From: an uncultured Bacteroidales bacterium
Lineage (GTDB): Bacteria; Bacteroidota; Bacteroidia; Bacteroidales; UBA932
Reading direction: 5' to 3'
DNA length: 22,514 bases
NCBI GenBank assembly: GCA_934726455.1
Contig: CAKVDS010000042.1
Coordinates: 1 to 22,514, forward strand
Part shown: positions 1-7,765 of the stretch, in pieces
Position numbering within the stretch: the stretch's first letter is position 1
Layout of the letters: every line of letters begins with the position of its first letter
Position numbers and translations under genes: made by a program
Notes under the pieces: generated by a model
The model's database searches: none
Seen by the model: only the letters and a program-made list of their open reading frames with translations
Told to the model about the DNA's origin: nothing

Positions 1-93
1 GTCTTCGGGCAAGTGCTTTTTTGTTTGGAGAAATACGGACGGATGTACTCTCAAAGGCCCGCTCTCAGCTCTCAAGCATATATAATCCGTTTT

Positions 94-240
94 ATGACAA
101 ATTTTTCCATTACCATTAAGTTTGATGAGCGCTCCTGCACAGAGTGCAAAGATGCTCACAAACCTAGCTATGTCAGAGGCCATTTCAGGATGGTCAGAGG
201 CAAAAAGGTTTACGTGAAGGCCCACTACCGTAAACGGTAG
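94..240 (+). CDS. Small basic protein, unrecognised (48 aa)
   Basis: A 48-residue ORF starting at ATG 94; the frame is open further upstream, but this is the start next to the AT-rich sequence. The product is basic, has a CxxC pair near the N-terminus (SCTEC) and ends in two similar basic motifs (YVRGHFR and YVKAHYR), a style common in short accessory and phage proteins of Bacteroidota. A perfect hairpin, CTACCG-TAAA-CGGTAG, lies at 225-240 over the last codons and stop. I do not recognise a function. The opposite strand is also open here, from an ATG overlapping the hsdM stop (339) to the window edge. The coding strand is therefore uncertain; I prefer the plus ORF because its product looks more protein-like. 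Confidence 0.45.
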   Translation: MTNFSITIKFDERSCTECKDAHKPSYVRGHFRMVRGKKVYVKAHYRKR

Positions 241-335
241 GCCCAAGGCCTTGTCTGCATACCCGTCCGCATCGGAGCCGCTCATCCCACGGGCGGCTTC
301 GTCATCCCATTCCATTCTGAAATGGCACAGAGACA

Positions 336-1967
336 TCATATTTCTTTTATGATTTTGTCGATCTCGGCCCGTAGCACATTCTCCCTTTCCACTATCTCCA
401 CAAGTTCCGCATTGAGCTTCACGATGTCCACCTTCTCCCTTGTATCCTCCTGCTCGACGTATGTCGAGACAGACAGATTGTAGTCAGCCTTGGCTATGTC
501 ATCATTCGTCACAAGCTTGCTGACATACTGCACATCCTTTCTCTCGGTGAACAGGTCGAGGATATGCCGGATATTCTCGTCTGTGAGCTTGTTGCTGTTT
601 GTGATCTTGATGCATTCCTTTGTGGCATCGATGAACAGGGTGCAGTTGTCTTTCTTTGCCTTCTTCAAGACCATAATGCAGGTGGCAATAGTTGTCCCGA
701 AGAAAAGGTTATCCGGAAGCTAAATGATGCAATCCACAAAGTTATTGTCAATCAAGTATTGTCTTATCTTCTTCTCTGAGCCGCCCCTATACATCACTCC
801 CGGAAAGCATACTATGGCAGCCGTGCCGTTACTGGCAAGCCAGGAAAGGGAGTGCATAATGAATGCAAGGTCGGCCTTTGACTTCGGTGCCAGGACTCCG
901 GCAGGAGCGAACCTCGGGTCATTGATAAGGGTAATGTCATCATCTCCTTTCCATTTTGTCGAGTAAGGCGGGTTTGAGACTATCACCTCGAAAGGCTCAT
1001 CATCCCAATGCTGCGGAGAAAGAAGAGTATCCTCACAGGCAATGTCAAACTTGTCATAATCAATGTCATGCAGAAACATATTGATCCTGCATAGATTATA
1101 TGTGGTCAAGTTGATTTCCTGCCCGAAGAACCCCTGTCTCACATTGTCCTTGCCAAGTATCTTTGCGGCTTTCAGGAGCAGTGAGCCTGAGCCGCAGGCA
1201 GGGTCATAAACCTTGTTGACCTCTATCTTGCCGACTGTTGCGAGTTTTGTCAAAAGCTCACTCACTTCCTGCGGAGTGTAGTATTCTCCACCACTCTTTC
1301 CGGCATTAGAGGCATACATTCCCATCAGGTATTCATACGCATCACCGAAGGCATCGATGGTATTGTATTGATATTCTCCCAGTTTCATTGACTGGATACC
1401 CCGTAGAAGCTTGACCAGTTTCTCGTTTCTTTTGATGACAGTAGCTCCCAGCTTGTTGCTGTTCACGTCGAGGTCTGCAAACAGGCCTTTGAAGTCATCT
1501 TCACTTGCAGTCCCCTTTGCAGAGTTCTCTATGGAGGAGAAGATGCCTTCAAGTGTCATATTCAGGTTCTGGTCATTATCACAAGTCTTGCACACATTCT
1601 CAAAGAGCTGGGAGGGCAAGATAAAGAAGCCCTTGACATTCACCATCTCTTCCCTTATGCCTTCGGCCTGGGCATCATCAAGGTCCGCATAATTGAAGCC
1701 GGTGTTGCCAGTCTCCCATTCACCTTTGTTGATGTATGTGGTGATGTTCTCACTGATGTATCTGTAAAAGAGCATCCCGAGAATGTATGATTTGAAGTCC
1801 CATCCGTCCACGGAGCCTCTCATCTCATCCGCTATTGCCCAAATAGTCCGGTGGAGTTCTGCACGCTCCACTTCTTTCTTGTTGTCTATCGTATTGTCTG
1901 CTTGCCTTGTAAAGGTATAAAAATTTCCGGAAATAGGATGTCTTCTCTCGGCTCCCACCTTCATCAT
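336..1967 (-). pseudogene. hsdM: Type I restriction-modification methyltransferase HsdM, split by an amber codon
   Basis: HsdM is the adenine-N6 methyltransferase subunit of type I restriction-modification and works with HsdS. The first 415 codons contain the N-terminal helical domain (TIWAIADEMRGSVDGWDF onward), the SAM motif DPACGSGSLLLKAA and the catalytic NPPY motif (SNPPYSTKW). The frame then stops at TAG (720-722, directly after CII) and continues in the same frame with LPDNLFFGTTIATCIMVLKK, the sequence expected next in this family. One C-to-T change (CAG to TAG) would explain the break. The joined length, about 540 codons, is normal. The true start may be downstream of 1967, because the usual N-terminus aligns near residue 27 and a weak -7 match (TACCTTTA, 1910-1917) lies inside the ORF. 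No hsdS or hsdR is visible here. The 415-residue piece keeps both catalytic motifs but lacks the C-terminal region used for assembly. Confidence 0.85.
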
Positions 1968-1979
1968 GGCCGCATACAG

Positions 1980-2014
1980 AAAAAAATCCCGGAAGCCGTC
2001 ATGGCCTCCGGGAT
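1980..2014 (-). terminator. Strong intrinsic terminator
   Basis: Read on the minus strand, arms ATCCCGGA and TCCGGGAT enclose an inner GCC/GGC stem (one G-U pair between) and the loop ATGAC, followed by a run of T. The T-run fits minus-strand termination only. It lies just upstream of hsdM and closes the small unit that starts near 2170. Confidence 0.85.
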
Positions 2015-2052
2015 GAAGTGCGTCATAGTCAAGAAATTAAAAAACAGCTTTA

Positions 2053-2157
2053 TCATAAGACTTTATCTTTATGCATCCTACCATCCGGTCTCGATTTTAC
2101 TAAGTACTCGGCAACTTGTTTTTGCCTATTACTAAAAACCGGAGCTGTATATTCCAT
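2053..2157 (-). CDS. 34-residue ORF in its own transcription unit
   Basis: ATG at 2157 to TGA at 2053 encodes 34 residues beginning MEYTAPVFSNRQKQ and ending MHKDKVL. It is hydrophilic and basic, with no membrane segment or cysteines. A perfect -7 box (TATATTTG on the minus strand, 2176-2183) lies 18 bases before the ATG, and a strong terminator (1980-2014) follows, giving a predicted RNA of about 190 nt. I do not recognise the peptide. It could be a true small protein, the N-terminal remnant of a decayed gene, or a by-product of a small RNA. Confidence 0.4.
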   Translation of the reverse strand: MEYTAPVFSNRQKQVAEYLVKSRPDGRMHKDKVL

Positions 2158-2175
2158 GCGCTATTATGTTATTGG

Positions 2176-2183
2176 CAAATATA
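2176..2183 (-). promoter_or_regulatory. -7 box of the 34-aa unit
   Basis: TATATTTG on the minus strand matches the Bacteroidota -7 consensus TAnnTTTG exactly. No clear TTTG lies 18-20 bases upstream, so only half of the promoter is supported. Confidence 0.5.
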
Positions 2184-2333
2184 GTCATCTATTGTCAAGT
2201 TCTTTCAGATTGAACGGGATTGAACCTAAAATGACCCAGTATGAACCGGAGAGCACTTCTCCACACTTTGTCCCGGACGATTGCGGCCGGTAAGGTGGTG
2301 AGCAGCAACGGCTGCTGCACCAGCGCCAAAACG

Positions 2334-2443
2334 CGGTGGCGGATAAGACGCTGACTATCAAGCACAAGAGCTTTCAGCCTCCCCACAAATCCCGGCAGGG
2401 CATATTGCTATTTACCTGTACATCAAGCTGTTATCCGCCACCG
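2334..2443. repeat. 13-base perfect inverted repeat, arms 84 bases apart
   Basis: CGGTGGCGGATAA at 2334-2346 is the exact reverse complement of TTATCCGCCACCG at 2431-2443. Pairing does not extend inward. It could be the ends of a very small element or the base of a long stem; no gene lies between the arms. Confidence 0.7.
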
Positions 2444-2530
2444 TATCCCCCCTTGACACTATGATGCCTCTCACCATGGCCGTGCGTGAAAAGCCGTCTG
2501 GTGCGCACGGCAGGCACGGCAAGGCGCAAC

Positions 2531-2581
2531 AAATGCCAAAGCACAGCAGATGCCAAGGCGAAGCAAGTGCCAAAGCGTAGT
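2531..2581. repeat. Degenerate 17-base tandem repeat, 3 units
   Basis: Three consecutive 17-base units share the core TGCCAAAGC or TGCCAAGGC (2531-2547, 2548-2564, 2565-2581). A fainter fourth unit lies just upstream. Confidence 0.65.
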
Positions 2582-2764
2582 GACAGGGTCGCCAACCCGA
2601 CGCCCCATCGGTCACGCGCCACAAAAGTCTGGCAAAAAAAGGAAAGGCAACCCAGACACTAAAGCCGGAGCAGACACGAAAGCCAACCCGGCCGAGAAAA
2701 ACAGAGAAGCCACAAAAGACAATCACAGGAGACAGACCGGACACGACGGCCGGACAGTGTGAAT

Positions 2765-2932
2765 TAGAAGTTGTTTTGAATTTATTTGTCATAAATTTAT
2801 GCGGATTTTTCTGCCAGAGTTTTTTCTGGATTTTGAGAAAGACAGTAGAACTATCTGACCGAAAAAGCCAGGGAAAACTATGGCGAAAAAGCAAGTAAAA
2901 GAATTTTCAACATAAATCAAAACAACTTCTTA
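2765..2932. repeat. Imperfect ~20-base inverted repeat around ~125 bases
   Basis: The left arm at 2765-2786 has the core GAAGTTGTTTTGA and the right arm at 2912-2932 has TCAAAACAACTTC. The flanking bases also pair, apart from a single-base difference. The AT-rich interior has no ORF. The arrangement resembles a small non-autonomous element or IS-end scar. The right arm abuts the promoter of the phosphatase gene. Confidence 0.6.
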
Positions 2933-2944
2933 AGATAACTTTTG

Positions 2945-2952
2945 TATATTTG
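2945..2952 (+). promoter_or_regulatory. -7 box for the tyrosine phosphatase gene
   Basis: TATATTTG is a perfect TAnnTTTG match about 85 bases before the ATG at 3037. No good -33 box is visible at the usual spacing. Confidence 0.55.
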
Positions 2953-3036
2953 CCATGATTCGAAGGCAGACCGGGGTCAGGACGCCACAAAGAATCAGCA
3001 TACCACAAGACGCAAAACACTGACGACAAATAAAAC

Positions 3037-3489
3037 ATGAAACGAATTCTGTTTATCTGCCACGGCAATATATGCAGAAGCCCGATGGCGGAATTCATAC
3101 TCAAAGCCCTGCTCAGAGCAAGGGGCGATGAGGATCAGTACCATATTGAATCAGCTGCCGTATCCGACGAAGAATACGGCAATCCTATCTATCCGCCGGC
3201 AAAACGCTGCCTCAAGCAGCATGGCGTCCCTTTCGACCAGACGAAGACCGCACGCAGCGTCACCCCGGAGGATTATCAGAAATTCGACCGCATCATCTGC
3301 ATGGACACCAGCAACCTGCGCTGGCTCGAAAGAGTGATGGGCCCGGACCCCGACGGCAAAGTCCACCTGCTGATGTCATACACCGGGCACAGTCGCGATG
3401 TTGTGGATCCCTGGTACACAGGAGACTTCGAGCAGGCCTTCCAAGACATCCTCGAAGGCTGCGAGGCGATGCTCAACGCCGGAATCTGA
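3037..3489 (+). CDS. Low-molecular-weight protein tyrosine phosphatase
   Basis: This is a 150-residue cytosolic phosphatase of the LMW-PTP family, which removes phosphate from tyrosine through a cysteine-phosphate intermediate. The P-loop C8-H-G-N-I-C-R14-S is at the N-terminus, as expected. The general-acid aspartate is in DPWY (D124-Y127). Length is typical for the family, and the N-terminal motif fixes the ATG start. The gene stands alone, preceded by a -7 box at 2945-2952 and convergent with the next gene. In some bacteria such enzymes act on tyrosine kinases of capsule export; nothing here ties it to such a locus, so the substrate is unknown. Confidence 0.93.
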   Translation: MKRILFICHGNICRSPMAEFILKALLRARGDEDQYHIESAAVSDEEYGNPIYPPAKRCLKQHGVPFDQTKTARSVTPEDYQKFDRIICMDTSNLRWLERVMGPDPDGKVHLLMSYTGHSRDVVDPWYTGDFEQAFQDILEGCEAMLNAGI

Positions 3490-3558
3490 AAAAGCTCCCC
3501 ACAATCGGGAAGCCCTCACTGCCGTCAAGCCGGCCATACAAGAAGCCGGTGTCAAAAA

Positions 3559-4104
3559 CTAATTCACCAGCACCTTCTTATAACCGAGACGCCGGATCTC
3601 TATCGCCGCCCCTATACGGAACATCACAGTGTAGGAACGAACAAGCACATAGAAACCGAGGTCTGTCTGCGGTTCGATGCTTTCGTGCCTTATCAGTCCG
3701 AGAGTCGCAAGAGCACAACTCAATAGAGTGTCGTTGATCTTCTTGGCCTCAGGGTCGTCCGCTTTCAGTCCCAGCACATCCTGAAGGACGTGTTCATCCA
3801 TATTGTCCCAGCCCTTGCTGCCATAATAAGACTTGTAGGCATCGTCCTTGTGCGCCTCCCAGTCAGCATCCCAATTGTGCGCCACGGCCATCCCGAGGAA
3901 TGCGGCCCAAGAAAGCGCCGCCTCAGGGTATGCGTTGAAATTCTCCACAGCGTCAGCCGTGTAGTCCTTGATGTAAGTGTCCCACTTCTCATCTATGTCG
4001 GGGGTTCTCAACACTTCCTCCCCCAGCAGGCCCGCCCCTTGGCAGACCTTGAGCAGTCCGTCTTCGAGAATCTTCTCGAACCTGTCCAAATACTCTGTAT
4101 CCAT
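3559..4104 (-). CDS. Hypothetical protein (181 aa), second gene of the relA unit
   Basis: I do not recognise this protein. It is acidic in its first two thirds, with no signal peptide. Motifs include the Trp/Asp-rich stretch AHNWDADWEAHKDD and a more hydrophobic C-terminal third ending in a basic tail (EIRRLGYKKVLVN). A single weak membrane-associated helix near residues 110-125 (LLSCALATLGLI) is possible. The ATG lies 5 bases after the relA stop on the same strand, so the two are almost certainly cotranscribed. A role linked to the stringent response is only a guess from position. Confidence 0.75.
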   Translation of the reverse strand: MDTEYLDRFEKILEDGLLKVCQGAGLLGEEVLRTPDIDEKWDTYIKDYTADAVENFNAYPEAALSWAAFLGMAVAHNWDADWEAHKDDAYKSYYGSKGWDNMDEHVLQDVLGLKADDPEAKKINDTLLSCALATLGLIRHESIEPQTDLGFYVLVRSYTVMFRIGAAIEIRRLGYKKVLVN

Positions 4105-4109
4105 AATAG

Positions 4110-6200
4110 TTACACCCTATGTACCTTTATTACATTCTTTATATTTGACACGAGCGATATTACCTTGTCCAGCTCCGTATTGGACGGCACAAGCAACTTG
4201 ACGCTGATCTCGTAGGTTCCAGTCCTCTGGTTCTCCTTGACATTGAAAGAGCGCATCGAGACTTTAAACTTGCCGATCACGTCCATAATCGCGCTCAGCA
4301 CAGGATGCTCCATTCCTGCGGTGATCGCCAGGTCGCAGACAAAGTCTCCCCCGCTGCTGTTGTCCTGCCAGACCACTTTCTGTATCCTGTAGGGATAACG
4401 CTCGATGAGTCTCGCGGCATTAGGGCAGGAAATCCTGTGGATCTTGATGCCGTCGGTTCTGGTGACGAAGCCGAACACATCGTCTCCAAACACCGGATTG
4501 CAGCATCTTGAAAGCTTATAGTCCAATCCGCGCACGTTCTTGGCATTGATGACAAGGATGTCATCGGAGGAGCTCCCGGCATAGCCCTCTTTAGGTGCAG
4601 CCGCGTCCTTTTCCTCCATGGCAGGAAGAGCCTTCCCGGCCTGCTTCTGAAGAATGAACGCCTTTATGTCGTTGACATCTATCTCCTCCCTCGAAATGGC
4701 GGCGAGGAACGGCATCACGGAACTGTATTTCCGTGATTTCATGAACTCTGTCTGCAGTTCGTCACTGAACTCCAGTTTCCAGTTCTTGAGGCGGCGCTCC
4801 AGAATCTCGCGGCCCTCGGCTGAAGCCCGGCGTTCATCGGCATCCAGTTCCTGCTTTATCTTGCCGCGGGCCTTGGAAGTGACCACCCAGTTCAACCAGT
4901 CCCTGCTCGGGCGCTGGTTGCGGCTCGTCATGATCTCGACCACATCCCCCGTCTTAAGTTTTTCCTTGATCTGCACCGGTTTGCCGTTGACTTTTCCGCC
5001 CGTGCAGCGGCACCCCACGTTGGAGTGGATATTGAAAGCGAAATCAAGCACTGAGGCTCCCGCAGAGAGAATCCTGAGTTCCCCGGTAGGGGTGAACACA
5101 AAGATCTCCTTGTCCGGCGGGGCCGGCATGTCCTCGGGGCTGGCCTCGAACGGATTGGCAAGGGAATCGCGCACTGACTGCATCCACCGGTCAAGTGAAG
5201 CCTCGTGGCGTATGCCCTTGTAGGCCCAGTGGGCCGCGTTGCCGCTCTCGGCCTCTATGTCCATCCGTTTCGTGCGGATCTGCACCTCAAGGGATTTGCC
5301 CTGCTTGTTCTTGACTGTGATGTGCAGGGACTCGTACCCGTTGGGACGAGGTGTGGTGAGCCAGTCGCGCAAGCGTTTGACATCGGGTTCGTATTCTTCC
5401 GTCACGTAGGAATATACTTTCCAGCAGAGATCCTTCTCCACTTTTGGGTCATCCTCGCAATCAATGATGAAACGGATCGCGAACACATCATATACCCCTT
5501 CGAAAGGCACTTTCTGCACCTGCATCTTGCGGTAGATGGAGTAGGCGCTCTTGGTTCGGGCCTTGAGCTTGTAGTGGATGCCTGCATCGGAGAGTTTCTT
5601 CTCAAGAGGGCGGATGAACTCAGCCGTGAGCTGCTCCCTGTCCTTTTCCGTCGCCTTGAGCTTGTTGGTCACCGCACGGTACTGCTCCGGATCGGAGTAG
5701 CGGAAGTAGATGTTTCCCAGCTCATTGTTGATGTTGTACAGTCCCAGCTGGTGAGCGAGCGGCATGTAAAGCATCATCGTCTCCAGAAGTTTCTGCTCCC
5801 TGGAGGTCTTCGGGAAGATGCTCAGGCTCCGCATCACCTCCAGGCGGTCGGCTATCTTCAGCACCACAACCCTCGGATCCGTGGAATACTGGACGATGAG
5901 TTTCTTGTAGTTCTCGGCTTCGAGCCTTGTGTCCTTGGGCTTGATGGTAGAGATTTTGTTCAGGCCATCTGTGATTTTCCTGACATCATTCGGGAAAGAA
6001 CTGATGTCCACATCCTTATGAGTCCTCGTCGCCTCATGCAAATAGACCGCAGCGACGCACTCCATAGGCAGACCGATCTCGTCTGCCACTATACGGGCGA
6101 CATTGTCGGGGTGCTGCATGAACGGACTGCCGTCATAACGGGTCTCATCTTTAAGTGCCTCCAGCGCCACAGCGCGGGCTTTTTCTACAAGTGCATCCAT
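4110..6200 (-). CDS. RelA/SpoT-type (p)ppGpp synthetase with degenerate hydrolase domain
   Basis: A long RelA/SpoT homologue of 696 residues that makes (p)ppGpp from ATP and GTP/GDP. Domain order: HD region (about 25-130), synthetase (about 195-330), TGS (about 364-425), helical region, Cys-rich region with RCC near 566 and His/Cys beyond, and a C-terminal ACT domain (about 618-696). In the HD region H30 is kept, but the usual LHDVVEDT motif reads LHEATRTH (E56, R59, T60), and the later ADRLHNMR motif reads ADRLEVMR. Hydrolysis is therefore probably lost. The synthetase keeps D238, YSIYRKM, NGYESLH and LEVQIRT. The loop that is EFDD in E. coli RelA and RxKD in Rel/SpoT reads RLRD (276-279). 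The start at 6200 is chosen over 6248 because a perfect -7 box lies between them. The 3559-4104 gene follows in the same unit. Confidence 0.92.
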   Translation of the reverse strand: MDALVEKARAVALEALKDETRYDGSPFMQHPDNVARIVADEIGLPMECVAAVYLHEATRTHKDVDISSFPNDVRKITDGLNKISTIKPKDTRLEAENYKKLIVQYSTDPRVVVLKIADRLEVMRSLSIFPKTSREQKLLETMMLYMPLAHQLGLYNINNELGNIYFRYSDPEQYRAVTNKLKATEKDREQLTAEFIRPLEKKLSDAGIHYKLKARTKSAYSIYRKMQVQKVPFEGVYDVFAIRFIIDCEDDPKVEKDLCWKVYSYVTEEYEPDVKRLRDWLTTPRPNGYESLHITVKNKQGKSLEVQIRTKRMDIEAESGNAAHWAYKGIRHEASLDRWMQSVRDSLANPFEASPEDMPAPPDKEIFVFTPTGELRILSAGASVLDFAFNIHSNVGCRCTGGKVNGKPVQIKEKLKTGDVVEIMTSRNQRPSRDWLNWVVTSKARGKIKQELDADERRASAEGREILERRLKNWKLEFSDELQTEFMKSRKYSSVMPFLAAISREEIDVNDIKAFILQKQAGKALPAMEEKDAAAPKEGYAGSSSDDILVINAKNVRGLDYKLSRCCNPVFGDDVFGFVTRTDGIKIHRISCPNAARLIERYPYRIQKVVWQDNSSGGDFVCDLAITAGMEHPVLSAIMDVIGKFKVSMRSFNVKENQRTGTYEISVKLLVPSNTELDKVISLVSNIKNVIKVHRV

Positions 6201-6206
6201 CAAAGG

Positions 6207-6214
6207 CAAATATA
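6207..6214 (-). promoter_or_regulatory. -7 box for the relA-type gene
   Basis: TATATTTG on the minus strand ends only 6 bases before the ATG at 6200, so the transcript is probably leaderless or nearly so. This decides the start codon. No TTTG is found at the usual -33 spacing. Confidence 0.6.
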
Positions 6215-6254
6215 CCAAATATCGTGCTAAATCGCCCGTACAAGGCACGAGTGA

Positions 6255-6286
6255 TTTGCGGGCACGGATTTTAATTCGTAATTTCG
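6255..6286 (+). promoter_or_regulatory. Promoter of the DUF1846 gene
   Basis: TTTG (6255-6258), 20 bases, then TAATTTCG (6279-6286), one mismatch from TAnnTTTG. The ATG at 6296 is 9 bases after the box. It diverges from the relA-type promoter. Confidence 0.6.
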
Positions 6287-6295
6287 CAGCCCGTT

Positions 6296-7765
6296 ATGAA
6301 GTACGGATTCGACAACGAAAAGTATCTGCGGATACAATCAGCCCACATCAAAGAACGCATAGCCCAGTTCGGGGACAAGCTCTACCTTGAGCTAGGCGGC
6401 AAACTGTTTGACGACTACCACGCGAGCCGGGTTCTCCCGGGATTCCAGCCGGACAGCAAACTCCGCATGCTCCAGCAGCTCAGCGACTGCGCAGAGATAG
6501 TCATCGTCATCAGCGCCACCGACATAGAGAAGAACAAGATCCGCGCGGACTATGGCATCACCTACGAGATGGATGTGCTGCGCCTGCGGTCCGAGTTCCA
6601 GAACCGGGGGTTCCTTGTGAGCAGTGTCGTGATCACGCACTTCAACGGCCAGTCCAGTGCCAAGGCCTACAAGGCCAAGCTCAAGAAGCTGGGAATCAAG
6701 GCCTACTACCACTACACGATAGAGGGATACCCCAACAACGTGGCCCTTATCGACTCCGAGGAAGGATATGGCAAGAACGACTATGTCCAGACCACCCGCC
6801 CGCTTGTCATTGTGACAGCCCCCGGCCCGGGAAGCGGCAAGATGGCAGTGTGTCTGAGCCAGCTCTACCACGAACACAAGAAAGGGATGGCAGCCGGGTA
6901 CGCCAAGTTCGAGACTTTCCCGGTGTGGAACCTTCCCTTGATGCACCCTGTCAACATCGCCTACGAGGCCGCCACGGCAGATTTGAACGATGTCAACATG
7001 ATCGACCCGTTCCACCTCGAAGCCTACGGCAAGACAGCCATCAACTACAACCGCGACATCGAGATTTTCCCTATACTCAACGCCCTGTTCGAAGGCATAT
7101 ACGGGAAAAATCCATACAAATCCCCTACGGACATGGGGGTCAACATGGTCGGTAACTGCATCAGCGACAATGACATCTGCTGCAAGGCGGCCAACGATGA
7201 GATCATCCGCCGCTACTATGCCGCCCTTGAGCGCATGGCCGGCGGCGCGGACAACGAGAACGAGGTCGGGAAAATCTCCCTGCTGCTCAAACAGGCCGGC
7301 ATCACCACGGAATACCGCCGGGTGACAGTGGCGGCCAAGCAGAGGGCAGCCACGGCCGGCAACCCGGCGGCAGCCATAGAACTCTCCGACGGCACCATCC
7401 TCAGCGCCGAAACTTCAGACCTGCTCGGCCCGTGCGCAGCCCTGATCCTCAAGGCTCTCAAGCACCTTGCCGGGATCGGGCACGGCGTAAAACTGATTCC
7501 GGGACGCCTCATCGAACCTATCCAGAAGACGAAGGTGACCTTCCTTCACGGGAAAAATCCCCGCCTGCACACCGACGAGGCCCTCATAGCGCTGTCCATG
7601 CTCAGCCCGGACGATGACAACTGCCGCAAGGCCCTGGACATGCTCCCGGAACTCAACGGCTGCCAAGTCCACTCGACTGTCCTGCTGAGCGACATCGACA
7701 AGAAAGTATTCAAAAAACTCGGAGTGGACCTTACTTGCGAACCTGTCCACGAGAGTTCTCACTGA
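6296..7765 (+). CDS. DUF1846 family protein
   Basis: A 489-residue protein matching the DUF1846 family, a widespread cytosolic family of uncertain function. Recognisable features are the N-terminal GFDNEKYLRIQS, the glycine-rich nucleotide-binding-like loop APGPGSGKMA (about 175-184) and the conserved MGVNMVG and CISDNDICCKAAN stretch (about 280-300). Length is close to the usual size of about 490-500. A promoter sits 9 bases upstream of the ATG, so the start is well supported. The gene stands alone, diverges from the relA-type gene, and its last 35 bases overlap the convergent transporter gene. No substrate is known to me. Confidence 0.88.
   Translation: MKYGFDNEKYLRIQSAHIKERIAQFGDKLYLELGGKLFDDYHASRVLPGFQPDSKLRMLQQLSDCAEIVIVISATDIEKNKIRADYGITYEMDVLRLRSEFQNRGFLVSSVVITHFNGQSSAKAYKAKLKKLGIKAYYHYTIEGYPNNVALIDSEEGYGKNDYVQTTRPLVIVTAPGPGSGKMAVCLSQLYHEHKKGMAAGYAKFETFPVWNLPLMHPVNIAYEAATADLNDVNMIDPFHLEAYGKTAINYNRDIEIFPILNALFEGIYGKNPYKSPTDMGVNMVGNCISDNDICCKAANDEIIRRYYAALERMAGGADNENEVGKISLLLKQAGITTEYRRVTVAAKQRAATAGNPAAAIELSDGTILSAETSDLLGPCAALILKALKHLAGIGHGVKLIPGRLIEPIQKTKVTFLHGKNPRLHTDEALIALSMLSPDDDNCRKALDMLPELNGCQVHSTVLLSDIDKKVFKKLGVDLTCEPVHESSH

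Larger units (their letters stand above)
2158..3036. other. Gene-poor, repeat-bearing stretch
   Basis: No convincing gene is visible between the 34-aa ORF and the tyrosine phosphatase. The longest frame, on the minus strand at 2412-2894, is rich in Cys, Trp, Phe and Ala and looks non-coding. The plus strand between about 2540 and 2760 is strongly A/C-rich. The stretch contains a 13-base inverted repeat pair, a degenerate 17-base tandem repeat and a roughly 20-base imperfect inverted repeat, listed separately. It looks like decayed mobile or accessory DNA, but I cannot name the element. Confidence 0.6.

Noticed and set aside
720..722. UAG recoding (read-through as an amino acid) to explain hsdM
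   Set aside because: TAG is the normal stop of fba, DUF5053 and the repeat protein in this window, so the codon is read as stop here.
2412..2894. 160-codon minus-strand frame in the repeat region
   Set aside because: Its product is low-complexity, rich in Cys, Trp and Phe, and follows the A/C skew of the DNA. No start signal or domain supports it.
5205..6230. 341-codon open frame on the plus strand
   Set aside because: It is antisense to the relA-type gene, which has complete synthetase and TGS domains on the minus strand.
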